From Paenibacillus ginsengihumi DSM 21568 (GTDB taxonomy: Bacteria; Bacillota; Bacilli; Paenibacillales; NBRC-103111): a stretch of 64,000 nucleotides of DNA. The first letter of the stretch is position 1, and each line of letters starts with the position of its first letter. Of this stretch, positions 18,866 through 27,529 are shown piece by piece. The stretch spans positions 84,579-148,578 of the forward strand of contig NZ_KB905554.1 in NCBI RefSeq assembly GCF_000380965.1, written 5' to 3'. The position numbers were made by a program, and so were the translations under genes. Below the pieces are notes generated by a model. It saw nothing but the letters and a program-made list of their open reading frames with translations. It was not told the DNA's origin and searched no databases.

Positions 18866-19123
18866 TTGTTAGCGATGAGAGCGTTAGCGGTGATCGGCTA
18901 CAGCCTGCTGTGCGCAGCCCTGCTCAGTTTGTTCTCGCAGATTGAGGATTTGTTCCGCTACTTTTTTTCTTTGGGGGCGCTCTATGCGGGGATTCATTTT
19001 TTCAAGCGTTATGAAGCTCTCGGCATGCGCATCGCCTTCATTTCCGTCACGATTGTGCTTTACTTCATTTTCGCTTTCATTTATGCCGTATACGTGGCTA
19101 TGCAGCAAATGCCGCCGTTATGA
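18866..19123 (+). CDS. Small integral membrane protein of unknown function
   Basis: Not recognised. About 85 residues with three hydrophobic segments (LAVIGYSLLCAALLSLF, YFFSLGALYAGIHFF, IAFISVTIVLYFIFAFIYAVYV), so probably three membrane spans with a short cytoplasmic loop RYEALGMR. Two starts are possible: TTG 18866 (9 nt after GGAGG) or ATG 18875. It follows rpe by 4 nt and is followed by a terminator, which suggests it ends the rpe operon. Confidence 0.7.
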   Translation: MLAMRALAVIGYSLLCAALLSLFSQIEDLFRYFFSLGALYAGIHFFKRYEALGMRIAFISVTIVLYFIFAFIYAVYVAMQQMPPL

Positions 19124-19168
19124 GCGAATACATAAAGATGCATAAACGGCCTGCGGCCGGAATAACAT

Positions 19169-19206
19169 GGTTACAAAAGTGAGCTTGCTTTTGTAGCCTT
19201 TTTTGT
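19169..19206 (+). terminator. Terminator of the rpe transcript
   Basis: GGTTACAAAAG, an 8-nt loop, CTTTTGTAGCC, then TTTTTT. An 11-bp stem with one G-T pair. Confidence 0.88.
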
Positions 19207-19241
19207 CTTTATCCGCCTTGTCGGCGGGTATAAGGTATGGG

Positions 19242-19269
19242 AACATTTTGAGTGAAAGGCGAATATATT
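19242..19269 (+). promoter_or_regulatory. Candidate sigma-E-type promoter for spoVM
   Basis: AACATTT at 19242-19248, a 13-nt spacer and AATATATT at 19262-19269 resemble the mother-cell sigma-E -35/-10 elements; the -10 misses the first C of CATACAAT. spoVM is a sigma-E gene in Bacillus. This is inference by eye. Confidence 0.3.
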
Positions 19270-19368
19270 GAAGCATGCGGCAATCAGGGGGTTGTGCCGG
19301 GATGAAGCCCCCGAGGCGGGAGGATGGCGAGAAATCGGGCCAGGCAGAACTTGGAGGAGGGAAAGGCA

Positions 19369-19452
19369 ATGAAATTTTACACCATCAAGCTTCCTAAATT
19401 TTTAGGCGGGTTTGTCAAGGCGATCCTGAACACGTTCAGCAAAAACGGATGA
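19369..19452 (+). CDS. spoVM: Stage V sporulation protein SpoVM
   Basis: A 27-codon gene, easily missed because of its length. The product starts MKFYTIKLPKFLGGFVKAIL and ends NTFSKNG. In Bacillus the 26-residue amphipathic helix recognises the convex forespore membrane and anchors the SpoIVA coat basement layer. The MKFYTIKLPKFLGG stretch, as I recall it, is identical to the Bacillus protein. ATG 19369 follows GGAGGAGGGA. It stands alone, between the rpe terminator and the convergent rpmB. Confidence 0.95.
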   Translation: MKFYTIKLPKFLGGFVKAILNTFSKNG

Positions 19453-19480
19453 TCCTTAAAGCGCGGCGGCCGCAAACTAA

Positions 19481-19507
19481 AAAAAGCACCTGAACCAGGT
19501 GCTTTTT
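19481..19507. terminator. Bidirectional terminator between spoVM and rpmB
   Basis: AAAAAGCACCT, loop GAACC, AGGTGCTTTTT: a perfect 11-bp stem with A/T tracts on both sides, serving the two convergent genes. Confidence 0.92.
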
Positions 19508-19525
19508 GTCTGTAAGCCGCAAAGC

Positions 19526-19714
19526 TTACACGCGAGTAACCTTGCCGGATTTCAAAGCCTTCGTGCTTACCCATACACGCTTCGGCTTACCGTTGACGAG
19601 GATGCGGACTTTCTGAACGTTCACGCCCCAAGTGCGCTTCGTCTTGTTGTTGGCATGAGACACGTGATTGCCGGTGCCTGGTCCTTTGCCAGTGATAAAA
19701 CATTTGCGGGACAT
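19526..19714 (-). CDS. rpmB: 50S ribosomal protein L28
   Basis: A 62-residue protein [20 protein letters not shown]... with NKTKRTW and [14 protein letters not shown], the L28 pattern. Only one Cys is present ([10 protein letters not shown]), so no full zinc ribbon. The start at 19714 has an AGGAGGTG ribosome site on the minus strand. It is inverted relative to every neighbour, as in Bacillus, where it lies next to spoVM. Confidence 0.96.
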   Translation of the reverse strand: MSRKCFITGKGPGTGNHVSHANNKTKRTWGVNVQKVRILVNGKPKRVWVSTKALKSGKVTRV

Positions 19715-19782
19715 CGAGTTACACCTCCTTACAAGTTCCAATGACCGCAGGCGGTCGAACACACTAAAAAACACACTTATCC

Positions 19783-19812
19783 ATCATATCACAGCTTAAA
19801 ATGCCGCGTCAA
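19783..19812 (-). promoter_or_regulatory. Sigma-A promoter for rpmB
   Basis: On the minus strand TTGACG, an 18-nt spacer and TATGAT, about 70 bp upstream of the rpmB start. Confidence 0.65.
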
Positions 19813-19923
19813 TGCAATCTATTTGGCTTGCCGGCGGTCAAGGCCGCGTTTGTTTATTTCTTTGTCTCATTATAGTACAATAAGATGTGACCATCCTAAA
19901 CTATACATAAGGAGCTGTTCGCG

Positions 19924-20286
19924 ATGGCTATCGAACTGGAAACAGAATATGGCAAGGTTTACGTTACCGATCAAGTCATTGCCTTACTGGCCGGCTCTGC
20001 GGCTTTGGACTGCTACGGATTGGTCGGAATGGCTTCTCGCAATCAGCTCAAAGACGGCATTGCCGAACTCTTGCGCAAGGACAACTTGAGCCGCGGCGTC
20101 GAGGTGCGGCGCAGCGAACAAGGGGCGCTTGTCATTGATTTATATATCGTCGTCAGTTACGGCACGAAAATTTCCGTGGTCGCGCACAACGTCCAGACGA
20201 AGGTGAAATACGTCTTGAACGAAGTCGCCGGCCTGCAGGTGGAAGCCGTCAATATTTTCGTAGCGGGGGTACGAATCGCACAATAA
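19924..20286 (+). CDS. yloU: Asp23/Gls24 family envelope stress protein
   Basis: A 120-residue Asp23-family protein (YGKVYVTDQVIALLAG, VEVRRSEQGALVIDLYIVV, VNIFVAGV). It lies directly before the FakA homologue, as yloU precedes yloV in Bacillus. The start is ATG 19924 after AAGGAGCTGTTCGCG. A weak promoter (TTTGTT / TATAGT near 19849-19876) may serve it. Confidence 0.92.
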   Translation: MAIELETEYGKVYVTDQVIALLAGSAALDCYGLVGMASRNQLKDGIAELLRKDNLSRGVEVRRSEQGALVIDLYIVVSYGTKISVVAHNVQTKVKYVLNEVAGLQVEAVNIFVAGVRIAQ

Positions 20287-20357
20287 AGCTGAAGCGGCAG
20301 TCCGGCGCCGGGCAGCGGGCGCCGGGAGGGTTCATTGCAGGAAGGAGAATGGTTTTA

Positions 20358-22136
20358 TTGGGAAAGCGCTTAAATATTAACGGCAACGATTTTATCCGAA
20401 TGGTGGAGGCCGGGGCCTTGCAGCTCAAGACGAATGCGGACAAGGTGAACGCGCTGAACGTCTTTCCCGTCCCTGACGGGGATACCGGCACCAACATGAA
20501 TTTAACGCTGACGTCCGGCGTGGAAGAGCTGCGCCGACGCCCATCGGAGCATCTCGGTAAGGCGGCCGAAGCGCTCGCCAAAGGACTGCTCATGGGCGCG
20601 CGCGGGAACTCCGGCGTCATCTTGTCCCAATTGTTCCGCGGTTTCTCCAAAGCGGTGGCCGACCATGAATCCGCCGATGCGCGGCTGTTCGCAGCGGCGC
20701 TGCAGAGCGGCGTCGATATGGCTTACAAGGCGGTCGTGAGACCGGTCGAAGGCACGATTTTGACCGTGGCCAAGGAAGCGGCGAAGCGCGCGGGGCACGT
20801 CGCCAAGCGGACGAGCAATGTCGGCGTCGTGATGCGCGAGGTGCTGGCAGGGGGCGGAGAGGCGCTGGCCAGAACGCCGGAGCTGCTGCCCGTTCTGAAG
20901 CAGGTCGGGGTCGTCGATTCCGGCGGTCAAGGTCTGATATACATCTACGAGGGCTTCGCCTCCGCTCTGGAAGCGCTCGAGGGCGAGCCGGAACTGCCGG
21001 GCGTGCCCTATGCCGCCTTCGGCACGGAGTCGATCGACGTCTCTTTTGAAGCCGAGCGCCCGCTTCCCGCGGCTTATGAGCATGGAGCGGAGCCCGGGAG
21101 AGCGCAGGCGAAGCTGGCGACGGAAGACATCGAATTCGGCTATTGCACCGAATTTATCGTGACGCTGAATCCGGCCAAGCTGGCCGGCCGCCCGTTCGAC
21201 GAGGAGCGCTTTCGCCGCGAGCTGTCGCAGTTTGGCGATTCTTTGCTCGTCGTAGCCGACGAAGATTTGGTCAAGGTGCACATTCATGCCGAGTATCCCG
21301 GCAGCGTCATGAACCATGCGCAGACGTTCGGTGAGCTCAGCCGCATCAAGATCGAGAATATGCGCGATCAGCATGCCCATCTGCTGCGCGAGGAAGCGCC
21401 GGGGCTGCACATTTCCGCCGCCGATCTTCCCAAGGAGGCGGCAATGGCGGTCAAGCAGGAGGCGGCAATGGCGGCCAAGCGGTACGGCTTTGTCGCCGTA
21501 TCGGCGGGCGAAGGCATCTCCGCCATCTTCCGCAGCCTCGGGGTGGACGAAATATTGCCCGGCGGCCAGACGATGAACCCGAGCACGGAGGATATCGTGA
21601 AATCGATCGGCAAGGTGGACGCCCAGACGGTGTTCGTGCTGCCGAACAATTCGAATATTATTATGGCCGCGCAGCAAGCGGTCGAGCTTGTGGAGAACAA
21701 GCAGGTCATCGTGATTCCGAGCAAGTCGATCCCGCAGGGCATCGCCGCGGCGCTCGCCTTTCAGGAGCACGCCGCTCCCGAGGAGAACGCCGATGAGATG
21801 CAGCAGGCGCTGCAGCAGGTGCAGTCCGGCCAGGTAACTTATGCGGTGCGCGATACGCAGATGGACGGCATGGACATTCGGCAGGGCGATTACATTGGCA
21901 TCCACAACGGGAAGATCGTCGTCTCCGAGCCGGATTGCGTCGCTTCCTGCCGCTCGCTCATCGACCGGATGGCCGAAAGCGGGGCGGAGATCGTCACCTT
22001 GTATTCCGGAGAGGATGCGTCGGAGGACATGACGCGCCGGCTGATCGAGTACGTGGAGCAGACGTATCCCGAGCTGGAGCTGGAAGTGCATAGCGGCGGT
22101 CAGCCGCTGTATTACTACATTATATCTGCGGAATGA
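20358..22136 (+). CDS. fakA: Fatty acid kinase catalytic subunit (DAK2/DhaL domain)
   Basis: Homologue of YloV/FakA, which phosphorylates fatty acids bound to a FakB (DegV) partner. The N-terminal DhaL-like ATP domain has NVFPVPDGDTGTNMNLT with metal-binding Asp and GARGNSGVILSQ. The C-terminal half (PNNSNIIMAAQQA, IPSKSIPQGIAA) matches the family. It has about 593 residues. TTG 20358 lies 10 nt after AAGGAG, while ATG 20349 is only 1 nt away, so TTG is preferred. Confidence 0.92.
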   Translation: MGKRLNINGNDFIRMVEAGALQLKTNADKVNALNVFPVPDGDTGTNMNLTLTSGVEELRRRPSEHLGKAAEALAKGLLMGARGNSGVILSQLFRGFSKAVADHESADARLFAAALQSGVDMAYKAVVRPVEGTILTVAKEAAKRAGHVAKRTSNVGVVMREVLAGGGEALARTPELLPVLKQVGVVDSGGQGLIYIYEGFASALEALEGEPELPGVPYAAFGTESIDVSFEAERPLPAAYEHGAEPGRAQAKLATEDIEFGYCTEFIVTLNPAKLAGRPFDEERFRRELSQFGDSLLVVADEDLVKVHIHAEYPGSVMNHAQTFGELSRIKIENMRDQHAHLLREEAPGLHISAADLPKEAAMAVKQEAAMAAKRYGFVAVSAGEGISAIFRSLGVDEILPGGQTMNPSTEDIVKSIGKVDAQTVFVLPNNSNIIMAAQQAVELVENKQVIVIPSKSIPQGIAAALAFQEHAAPEENADEMQQALQQVQSGQVTYAVRDTQMDGMDIRQGDYIGIHNGKIVVSEPDCVASCRSLIDRMAESGAEIVTLYSGEDASEDMTRRLIEYVEQTYPELELEVHSGGQPLYYYIISAE

Positions 22137-22146
22137 GGTGAGCGGA

Positions 22147-22998
22147 TTGCAGCAAGTTCGCATCGTAACGGACAGCACCGCCGACATTCCCGCGGACATT
22201 CGGCGGGAGCTGGGCATCGGGATGGTGCCGCTCAAAGTATTGTTCGGCTCCGAATCGTATCGCGACGCCGTCGATATGAGCGCGGAGCAATTCTACGACA
22301 GGCTGCCGTCGTTTGGCGGCTTGCCGACGACGTCGCAGCCGTCTCCCGCGGAATTTATGGACGTCTATGGCAAGCTGGCGGAGGAGGGCGCGAGGTCGAT
22401 CGTATCGATCCACCTGTCTGCCGCCTTCAGCGGCACGTATCAATCGGCCCAGCTGGCCGCATCCATGATGGATGGCGGGCCGGATATTGCGGTGGTCGAT
22501 TCCCGCTCCGCGTCGTACGGGATCGGCCTGCTCGCCGTCGAAGCGGCCAAGGCGGCGCGGGAAGGCAAGAGCAAGGATGAAATCGTCCAGCTTGTCGGCC
22601 GTTTGCGGGCGGAGACGAGACTCTATTTTCTGGTCGACACGCTGGAGTATTTGCAGAAGGGCGGGCGCATCGGCAAGGCGGCGGCGTTGGTCGGCTCTTT
22701 GCTCAACATCAAGCCGATTCTGTCCATCAATGACGAAGGCATCGTCTATTCGGTCGATAAAGTGCGCGGCAGCAAAAAAGCGGTCGCGCGCGTCATCGAG
22801 CTGCTGCAGAAGGAGCTCGGAGACCGTCCGGTGCATTTGATGATGGCGCATACGAACGCCCGTTCCGGAGCGGAAGAGGTGTACGCCTCGATCCGGCCGC
22901 ATTTTGACGTGAGATCGGTGCAATATACGAACATCGGTCCGGTCGTCGGAGCGCATGTCGGTCCGGGGACCGTCGCCGTGTTCGCCAACCCGGCGTGA
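22147..22998 (+). CDS. DegV family fatty-acid-binding protein (FakB-type)
   Basis: A 283-residue DegV protein: QVRIVTDSTADIPADI, TSQPSPAEF with the lipid-contacting Ser, SIHLSAAFSGTYQSA, DSRSASYGIG and TLEYLQKGGRIGKAAA. In staphylococci FakB proteins present the acyl chain to FakA. Lying 10 nt downstream of fakA supports a dedicated partner. The start is TTG 22147, 5 nt after AGGTGA; GTG 22138 lies inside that site. Confidence 0.9.
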   Translation: MQQVRIVTDSTADIPADIRRELGIGMVPLKVLFGSESYRDAVDMSAEQFYDRLPSFGGLPTTSQPSPAEFMDVYGKLAEEGARSIVSIHLSAAFSGTYQSAQLAASMMDGGPDIAVVDSRSASYGIGLLAVEAAKAAREGKSKDEIVQLVGRLRAETRLYFLVDTLEYLQKGGRIGKAAALVGSLLNIKPILSINDEGIVYSVDKVRGSKKAVARVIELLQKELGDRPVHLMMAHTNARSGAEEVYASIRPHFDVRSVQYTNIGPVVGAHVGPGTVAVFANPA

Positions 22999-23008
22999 GG
23001 ACGAGACT

Positions 23009-25057
23009 ATGAATTTGTACGATATTCCGGTGACGCAGGTGCAAGGCGTCAAAGGCAAGAAAGCCCAGGAGCTGCTGGCGCTCGGACTGGACACGGTCGG
23101 GCGCCTGCTCGACCATTATCCGTTCCGCTACGAGGACTATACGCTCCGCGATTGGTCGGACGTGAAGGACGGGGACAAGATCACGGTGCAGGGCACCATC
23201 GTCGGCGTTCCGCAGCTGCAGATGTACGGGCGGACGAAGTCGCGGATGACCTGCAAGGTCGTCGTCGACCCGCTGTTCATCACGGCTGTGTGGTTCAACC
23301 GCCATTATCTGAAGGACAAGCTTCGGACCGGCGAGGAGATCGTGCTTACCGGCAAGTGGGATCAAAGAAGGCTGCAGCTGAACGTGACGGAGGTCGAATT
23401 TCCCGGCCAAGGCCCCTCCCGAACGGGCACGCTGCAGCCTGTTTATTCCATTACCGCGGGTCTTACGCAAAAATGGATGCGCCAAACGATGAGCCAGGCG
23501 CTCGCCCAATTCTCCGCCGCCATCGCCGAGGTGCTGCCGCCCGAGCTGACGCAGAAATACAAGCTGCCGCCCCGGCGATCGGCGGTGACGCTGCTTCATC
23601 TCCCGGGCAATGTCGAGCAGGGCAAGCTGGCCCGGCGGCGGATGGTGTACGAGGAGCTGTTCCTGTTTCAATTGAAAATGCAGGCTTACCGCGCGCTGAA
23701 CCGCAGCCGCGCCGACGGTGTCGCGCATCCGGTCGATCTGCCGGCCGTCCGCGCCTTCGTGCGTGCGTTGCCGTTCAGGTTGACGGACTCGCAGAAGAAG
23801 GTGCTGGCGGAAATTCTCCACGATCTGCAGCAGCCGTACTGCATGAACCGTCTGCTGCAGGGCGATGTCGGCTCAGGCAAGACGGTCGTCGCCGCGGCGG
23901 CGCTGTTCGCCGTGGTGAAGGCGGGCTATCAGGGGGCGCTCATGGTGCCGACGGAAATATTGGCCGAGCAGCACAAGCGCTCGCTCGACCGGCTGATGGA
24001 GCCGTACGGCATTCAGACGGCGCTCTTAACCGGCAGCCTGACGGACCGCCAGCGGCGCGAGACGCTCGGAGCGATCCAGATGGGGCTGGTCGATATCGTG
24101 GTCGGGACCCATGCGCTCATTCAGGAGGATGTGTTCTTCCGCCAGCTCGGTCTCGTCGTCACCGACGAGCAGCATCGCTTCGGCGTGCAGCAGCGCAGCG
24201 TCCTGCGGCGCAAAGGGATGAACCCGGACGTGCTGACGATGACGGCGACGCCGATCCCGCGGACGTTGGCCATCACCGCCTTCGGCGATATGGACGTCTC
24301 GACGCTGCGCGAGCTGCCGCAAGGACGCAAGCCGATCAAGACGTATGCGGTCGCCCACAGCATGCTGGACCGCGTGATCGGCTTCATCCGCCGGGAGACG
24401 GCGGCCGGGCGTCAGGCGTACGTCATTTGCCCGCTGATCGAGGAATCAGACAAGCTGGACGTGCAGAACGCGATCGACGTGCATGCCCAGCTGCAATTCG
24501 CCCTTCCGGAATGCCGCGTCGGCCTGCTTCACGGCCGGATGCATCCGTCCGAGAAGGACGAGGTGATGCGCGATTTCAGCGAAGGAAGGCTGCACGTGCT
24601 CGTCTCGACGACCGTCATCGAGGTCGGCGTCGACGTGCCGAACGCGACGCTGATGGTCGTCTATGACGCCGACCGGTTCGGTTTGTCGCAGCTGCACCAG
24701 CTGCGCGGCCGGGTAGGCCGCGGCGAGCATCAATCCTACTGCGTGCTGATCGCCGATCCGAAAAGCGAGACGGGCAAGGAGCGGATGAAGGCGATGACCG
24801 AGACGAACGACGGCTTCGAGATCGCCCGCCGCGATCTGGAGCTGCGGGGGCCCGGCGATTTCTTCGGAACGAAGCAGAGCGGCTTGCCCGAATTCAAGCT
24901 GGCGGACCCGGCCGCCGACTTCGAGCAGATGGAGCTTGCCCGCGACGACGCGGCGGAGCTGGTGCAGCGGCCCGATTTCTGGACGGCGCCCGTCTATGCG
25001 CCGCTGCGGGAGTTCCTGCAGCGGGAGCACATTTTCGATAACGAGCTGTTGGACTAA
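23009..25057 (+). CDS. recG: ATP-dependent DNA helicase RecG
   Basis: Branch-migrates and reverses stalled forks. It has 682 residues: an N-terminal wedge domain (MNLYDIPVTQVQGVKGKKA), Walker A GDVGSGKT near 285, the DEQHRFG box, TATPIPRTL, and the C-terminal helicase signature HQLRGRVGRG followed by LRGPGDFFGTKQSG. ATG 23009 lies 10 nt after the DegV stop. It is the last gene of the conserved block before the accessory stretch. Confidence 0.97.
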   Translation: MNLYDIPVTQVQGVKGKKAQELLALGLDTVGRLLDHYPFRYEDYTLRDWSDVKDGDKITVQGTIVGVPQLQMYGRTKSRMTCKVVVDPLFITAVWFNRHYLKDKLRTGEEIVLTGKWDQRRLQLNVTEVEFPGQGPSRTGTLQPVYSITAGLTQKWMRQTMSQALAQFSAAIAEVLPPELTQKYKLPPRRSAVTLLHLPGNVEQGKLARRRMVYEELFLFQLKMQAYRALNRSRADGVAHPVDLPAVRAFVRALPFRLTDSQKKVLAEILHDLQQPYCMNRLLQGDVGSGKTVVAAAALFAVVKAGYQGALMVPTEILAEQHKRSLDRLMEPYGIQTALLTGSLTDRQRRETLGAIQMGLVDIVVGTHALIQEDVFFRQLGLVVTDEQHRFGVQQRSVLRRKGMNPDVLTMTATPIPRTLAITAFGDMDVSTLRELPQGRKPIKTYAVAHSMLDRVIGFIRRETAAGRQAYVICPLIEESDKLDVQNAIDVHAQLQFALPECRVGLLHGRMHPSEKDEVMRDFSEGRLHVLVSTTVIEVGVDVPNATLMVVYDADRFGLSQLHQLRGRVGRGEHQSYCVLIADPKSETGKERMKAMTETNDGFEIARRDLELRGPGDFFGTKQSGLPEFKLADPAADFEQMELARDDAAELVQRPDFWTAPVYAPLREFLQREHIFDNELLD

Positions 25058-25069
25058 TCCCATAAAATA
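25041..25069 (+). promoter_or_regulatory. Candidate sigma-K-type promoter for spoVIF
   Basis: AC at 25041-25042, an 18-nt spacer and CATAAAATA at 25061-25069, which matches CATAnnnTA exactly. It overlaps the end of recG. A bulged hairpin (GACTTTACTGTA / TACAGTAAGTC, 25099-25126) lies in the predicted leader. Sporulation gene context supports it; the match was made by eye. Confidence 0.4.
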
Positions 25070-25154
25070 GGTACACATGTCCGAGCCCTTCGTCATAGAC
25101 TTTACTGTATGACTACAGTAAGTCCAATCGGCAAGACGAGCGGAGGTGCCTGGC

Positions 25155-25442
25155 ATGAGTTATGTGAAATACGGCTTCGATCCGGTCCAGGTAGAGCGGA
25201 TCAAATTCAAACTGAAAAATCCGGCGGTCAAGGAAAGAGTCAAAATGATGATGAAAGGCGTGACCAAGTACGATCTGCAGGACCGGACCAAGGTGCGCCG
25301 TTTCGTCGACCAGCTGAGTTCCCTGCTGGGCGAATCGATGACGCCGCAGCAGAAGGAGCATCTGGTCAGCTTTGTCATTTCGCAAAAGATCGACCCGAAC
25401 AACACGTTTCATTTGATCAAGCTGTGGGGCATGTTCCGCTAA
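25155..25442 (+). CDS. spoVIF: Stage VI sporulation protein F-like
   Basis: A 95-residue protein with the C-terminal block TKVRRFVDQLSSLLGESMTP and QKIDPNNTFHLIKLWGMFR that I recognise from SpoVIF-type proteins of Paenibacillus, needed late in spore coat assembly. The N-terminal KYGFDPVQVERIKFKLKNPA is lineage-specific. ATG 25155 follows GGAGGT at 7 nt. The family call rests on memory of the motif. A sporulation promoter candidate lies upstream. Confidence 0.7.
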   Translation: MSYVKYGFDPVQVERIKFKLKNPAVKERVKMMMKGVTKYDLQDRTKVRRFVDQLSSLLGESMTPQQKEHLVSFVISQKIDPNNTFHLIKLWGMFR

Positions 25443-25530
25443 CTCGGAAAGCGGGAGATGGGGGGCACGCGGCGAATCGGCGGTTGTCTTTGGTCGGAAA
25501 GCGCTGATGTCATGATCTGTTCTTATTTCG

Positions 25531-25573
25531 TGTGATCGAAATCACAAAGCATGCGTATCCCCGCCTGTATACT
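25531..25573 (+). promoter_or_regulatory. Crp/Fnr-type operator and -10 box upstream of hmp
   Basis: TGTGATCGAAATCACA (25531-25546) is a perfect TGTGA-N6-TCACA dyad. TATACT at 25568-25573 is a likely -10, placing the transcription start near 25580 and the dyad centre at about -41.5, the classical class II activator position. No -35 hexamer is evident, as expected for an activator-dependent promoter. Confidence 0.8.
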
Positions 25574-25607
25574 GGGTTTATAACAACCCGAAAGGTGTGA
25601 ATGACGT

Positions 25608-26849
25608 ATGCTGAACGAGAGGACGATCGCCGTGATCAAATCGACGGTGCCGGTGCTTGCCGAGCACGGCACGGCGATTACGAAATGCTTTTATAAGCGT
25701 TTGTTCACCAATCATCCGGAGCTTCTGAACATATTCAACCATGCCAACCAGCATCGCGGCCGCCAGCCCGAGGCGCTGGCGGGAGCGGTCTATGCCGCCG
25801 CGGCGCATATCGACAACCTGGAGGCGATCCTTCCTGCCGTCAGACAGATCGCTCATAAGCACCGCAGCCTCGGCATCCGGCCGGAGCAGTACCCGATTGT
25901 CGGCGAAAATCTGCTTGCGGCGATCAAGGAAGTGCTCGGCGATGCCGCGACGGACGAGATCATCCAGGCTTGGGCCGAATCGTACGGCGTCATTGCGGAC
26001 GTCTTTATTTCGGTCGAAGCCGAGATGTACAGACAAGCCGAGCAGCAGGAAGGTGGCTGGGCGGACTTCCGCCCGTTCGTGGTGCAGCGCAAGGAGCGGG
26101 AAAGCGAGACGATCACTTCGTTCTATCTGGTGCCGCAGGACGGCGGTCCGCTGGCGCGGTTCGTTCCCGGCCAATATGTGAGCGTCAAGCCGGAGATGCC
26201 CGGCGAGCAATATACGCATATTCGCCAATATAGCCTGTCCGATGCGCCCGGGCGTCCTTATTACCGGATTACGGTCAAGCGCGAGGATGCCGCTGACGGC
26301 AAGCCGGCAGGCAAAGTGTCCACATATTTGCATACATCGGTCCGCGAAGGGGACGTTCTTCAGCTCAGCGCTCCGGCCGGCGATTTTACGCTCGACGCCG
26401 AAGACGATCGCCCGATCGTTCTGCTGAGCGGCGGAGTCGGACTCACCCCGCTGGTCAGCATGCTGAACACGCTCGCGGAGCAGCCTTCGGACCGCTCGAT
26501 CACGTTCATTCACGCAGCACTGCGCGGCAGCGTGCACGCTCTGAAGGAGCAGGTGAACGAAGTTGCTGCCCGGTGCCCGAATGTTCGCGTCTACTACGCT
26601 TATTCGTCGCCGACCGAGGAGGATCGCGCTGCCGGCGGTTACGATAAGGAAGGCTTGATCGATGCAGAGTGGCTGCGGAGCGTCGTGCCGCAGGCAGACG
26701 TCCGGGTCTACTTGTGCGGCCCGACTCCGTTCATGGCCGCCATGTATCGGCAGCTTCTCGCCCTGGGCGTGCGGGAGAATGATATTCGCTACGAATTTTT
26801 CGGCCCCCAAGGCCAGCTTCTGGAAGAAGAGCAGGCGGTCCGGCGCTGA
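25608..26849 (+). CDS. hmp: Flavohemoglobin, nitric oxide dioxygenase
   Basis: Oxidises NO to nitrate with O2 and NAD(P)H. The globin domain (residues 1-140) has FNHANQHRGRQPEALAGAV and proximal-His region IAHKHRSLGIRPEQYPIVGENLL. The FAD domain has FVPGQYVSV and RQYSLSDAPG. The NAD domain has LLSGGVGLTPLVSML and YLCGPTPFM. It has 413 residues, full length. ATG 25608 follows AAAGGTGTGA. A Crp/Fnr box at -41.5 and a convergent Crp/Fnr gene point to induction by low oxygen or NO. Confidence 0.96.
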   Translation: MLNERTIAVIKSTVPVLAEHGTAITKCFYKRLFTNHPELLNIFNHANQHRGRQPEALAGAVYAAAAHIDNLEAILPAVRQIAHKHRSLGIRPEQYPIVGENLLAAIKEVLGDAATDEIIQAWAESYGVIADVFISVEAEMYRQAEQQEGGWADFRPFVVQRKERESETITSFYLVPQDGGPLARFVPGQYVSVKPEMPGEQYTHIRQYSLSDAPGRPYYRITVKREDAADGKPAGKVSTYLHTSVREGDVLQLSAPAGDFTLDAEDDRPIVLLSGGVGLTPLVSMLNTLAEQPSDRSITFIHAALRGSVHALKEQVNEVAARCPNVRVYYAYSSPTEEDRAAGGYDKEGLIDAEWLRSVVPQADVRVYLCGPTPFMAAMYRQLLALGVRENDIRYEFFGPQGQLLEEEQAVRR

Positions 26850-26898
26850 CGAAGCCGAGGGTATGGCCGGCGGCTTATCCGCTGCGACGCATCGATGC

Positions 26899-26945
26899 AA
26901 GAACCTCCTTGCCGCTTTGATTGCGGTAAGGAGGTTCTTTTCGCT
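26899..26945. terminator. Strong terminator between hmp and the Crp/Fnr gene
   Basis: AAGAACCTCCTTGCCGC, loop TTTGATT, GCGGTAAGGAGGTTCTT, then TT. A 17-bp stem with one G-T pair; the T-tract favours the hmp direction. Confidence 0.9.
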
Positions 26946-27022
26946 TTCGGCGCTGAACATTGGCGGGGCATGGCGGGCGGCCGCCGAGGCTTTGCGCCAG
27001 TTCGGCCAGCCTGCCGCTTGCG

Positions 27023-27529
27023 CTACCGAGCCTGCTTCCGCTCGCGCAGCAGCCGGTTGACCGTCTCGCGGCGCAGGCCGATCAGCTGGCCGATCTCTTC
27101 CTGCGTCAGCACCTCCGTCAGCGAGGCGGGGGAGATGTAGGTCTCGAACCATCGCTCGAGCTTGTCCAGCTTGGCGGCCGGCGTCATCTGGGTCAGCTGG
27201 TCGATGCGCTTCTGCATCATGCGGAGCTTGCTCTGCAGCAGCAGGGCAACCTCCCGGCATTTGGCCGCGTTGCCCTCCAGCTCCGCGTACCATTCGCGGG
27301 ACGGTATCGTTTCGATCTCGCAGGCGACGAGCGCTACGGCCGTGCCGTGGTATTCCTTGGGAGAGATGAGCGAATGGTGCGGAATCACCTCTCCCGGAAC
27401 GATGATGTTGACGAGGATCGGATTGCCGTCCTCGTGCACCCGGAGTATTTTAAGGAGTCCGCTGCTGACGCGGTACAGCGGTCCGGTCTCCCCTTGCCGG
27501 AACAAAATTTCGCCTTTATTCAGGCGCAT
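27023..27529 (-). CDS. Crp/Fnr family transcriptional regulator, N-terminally short
   Basis: A 168-residue regulator. It starts inside the cyclic-nucleotide-like barrel (LNKGEILFRQGETGPLYRVSSG), has the long dimer helix (KLRMMQKRIDQL) and a C-terminal helix-turn-helix LTQEEIGQLIGLRRETVNRLL. The RRETVNR recognition helix is of the type that reads TGTGA half-sites, matching the box before hmp. Only two Cys are present, so no Fnr-type four-Cys cluster. Family members usually have 220-230 residues; a stop lies four codons upstream of the start, so about 25-50 residues are missing. The gene directly upstream is a pseudogene. Confidence 0.85.
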   Translation of the reverse strand: MRLNKGEILFRQGETGPLYRVSSGLLKILRVHEDGNPILVNIIVPGEVIPHHSLISPKEYHGTAVALVACEIETIPSREWYAELEGNAAKCREVALLLQSKLRMMQKRIDQLTQMTPAAKLDKLERWFETYISPASLTEVLTQEEIGQLIGLRRETVNRLLRERKQAR

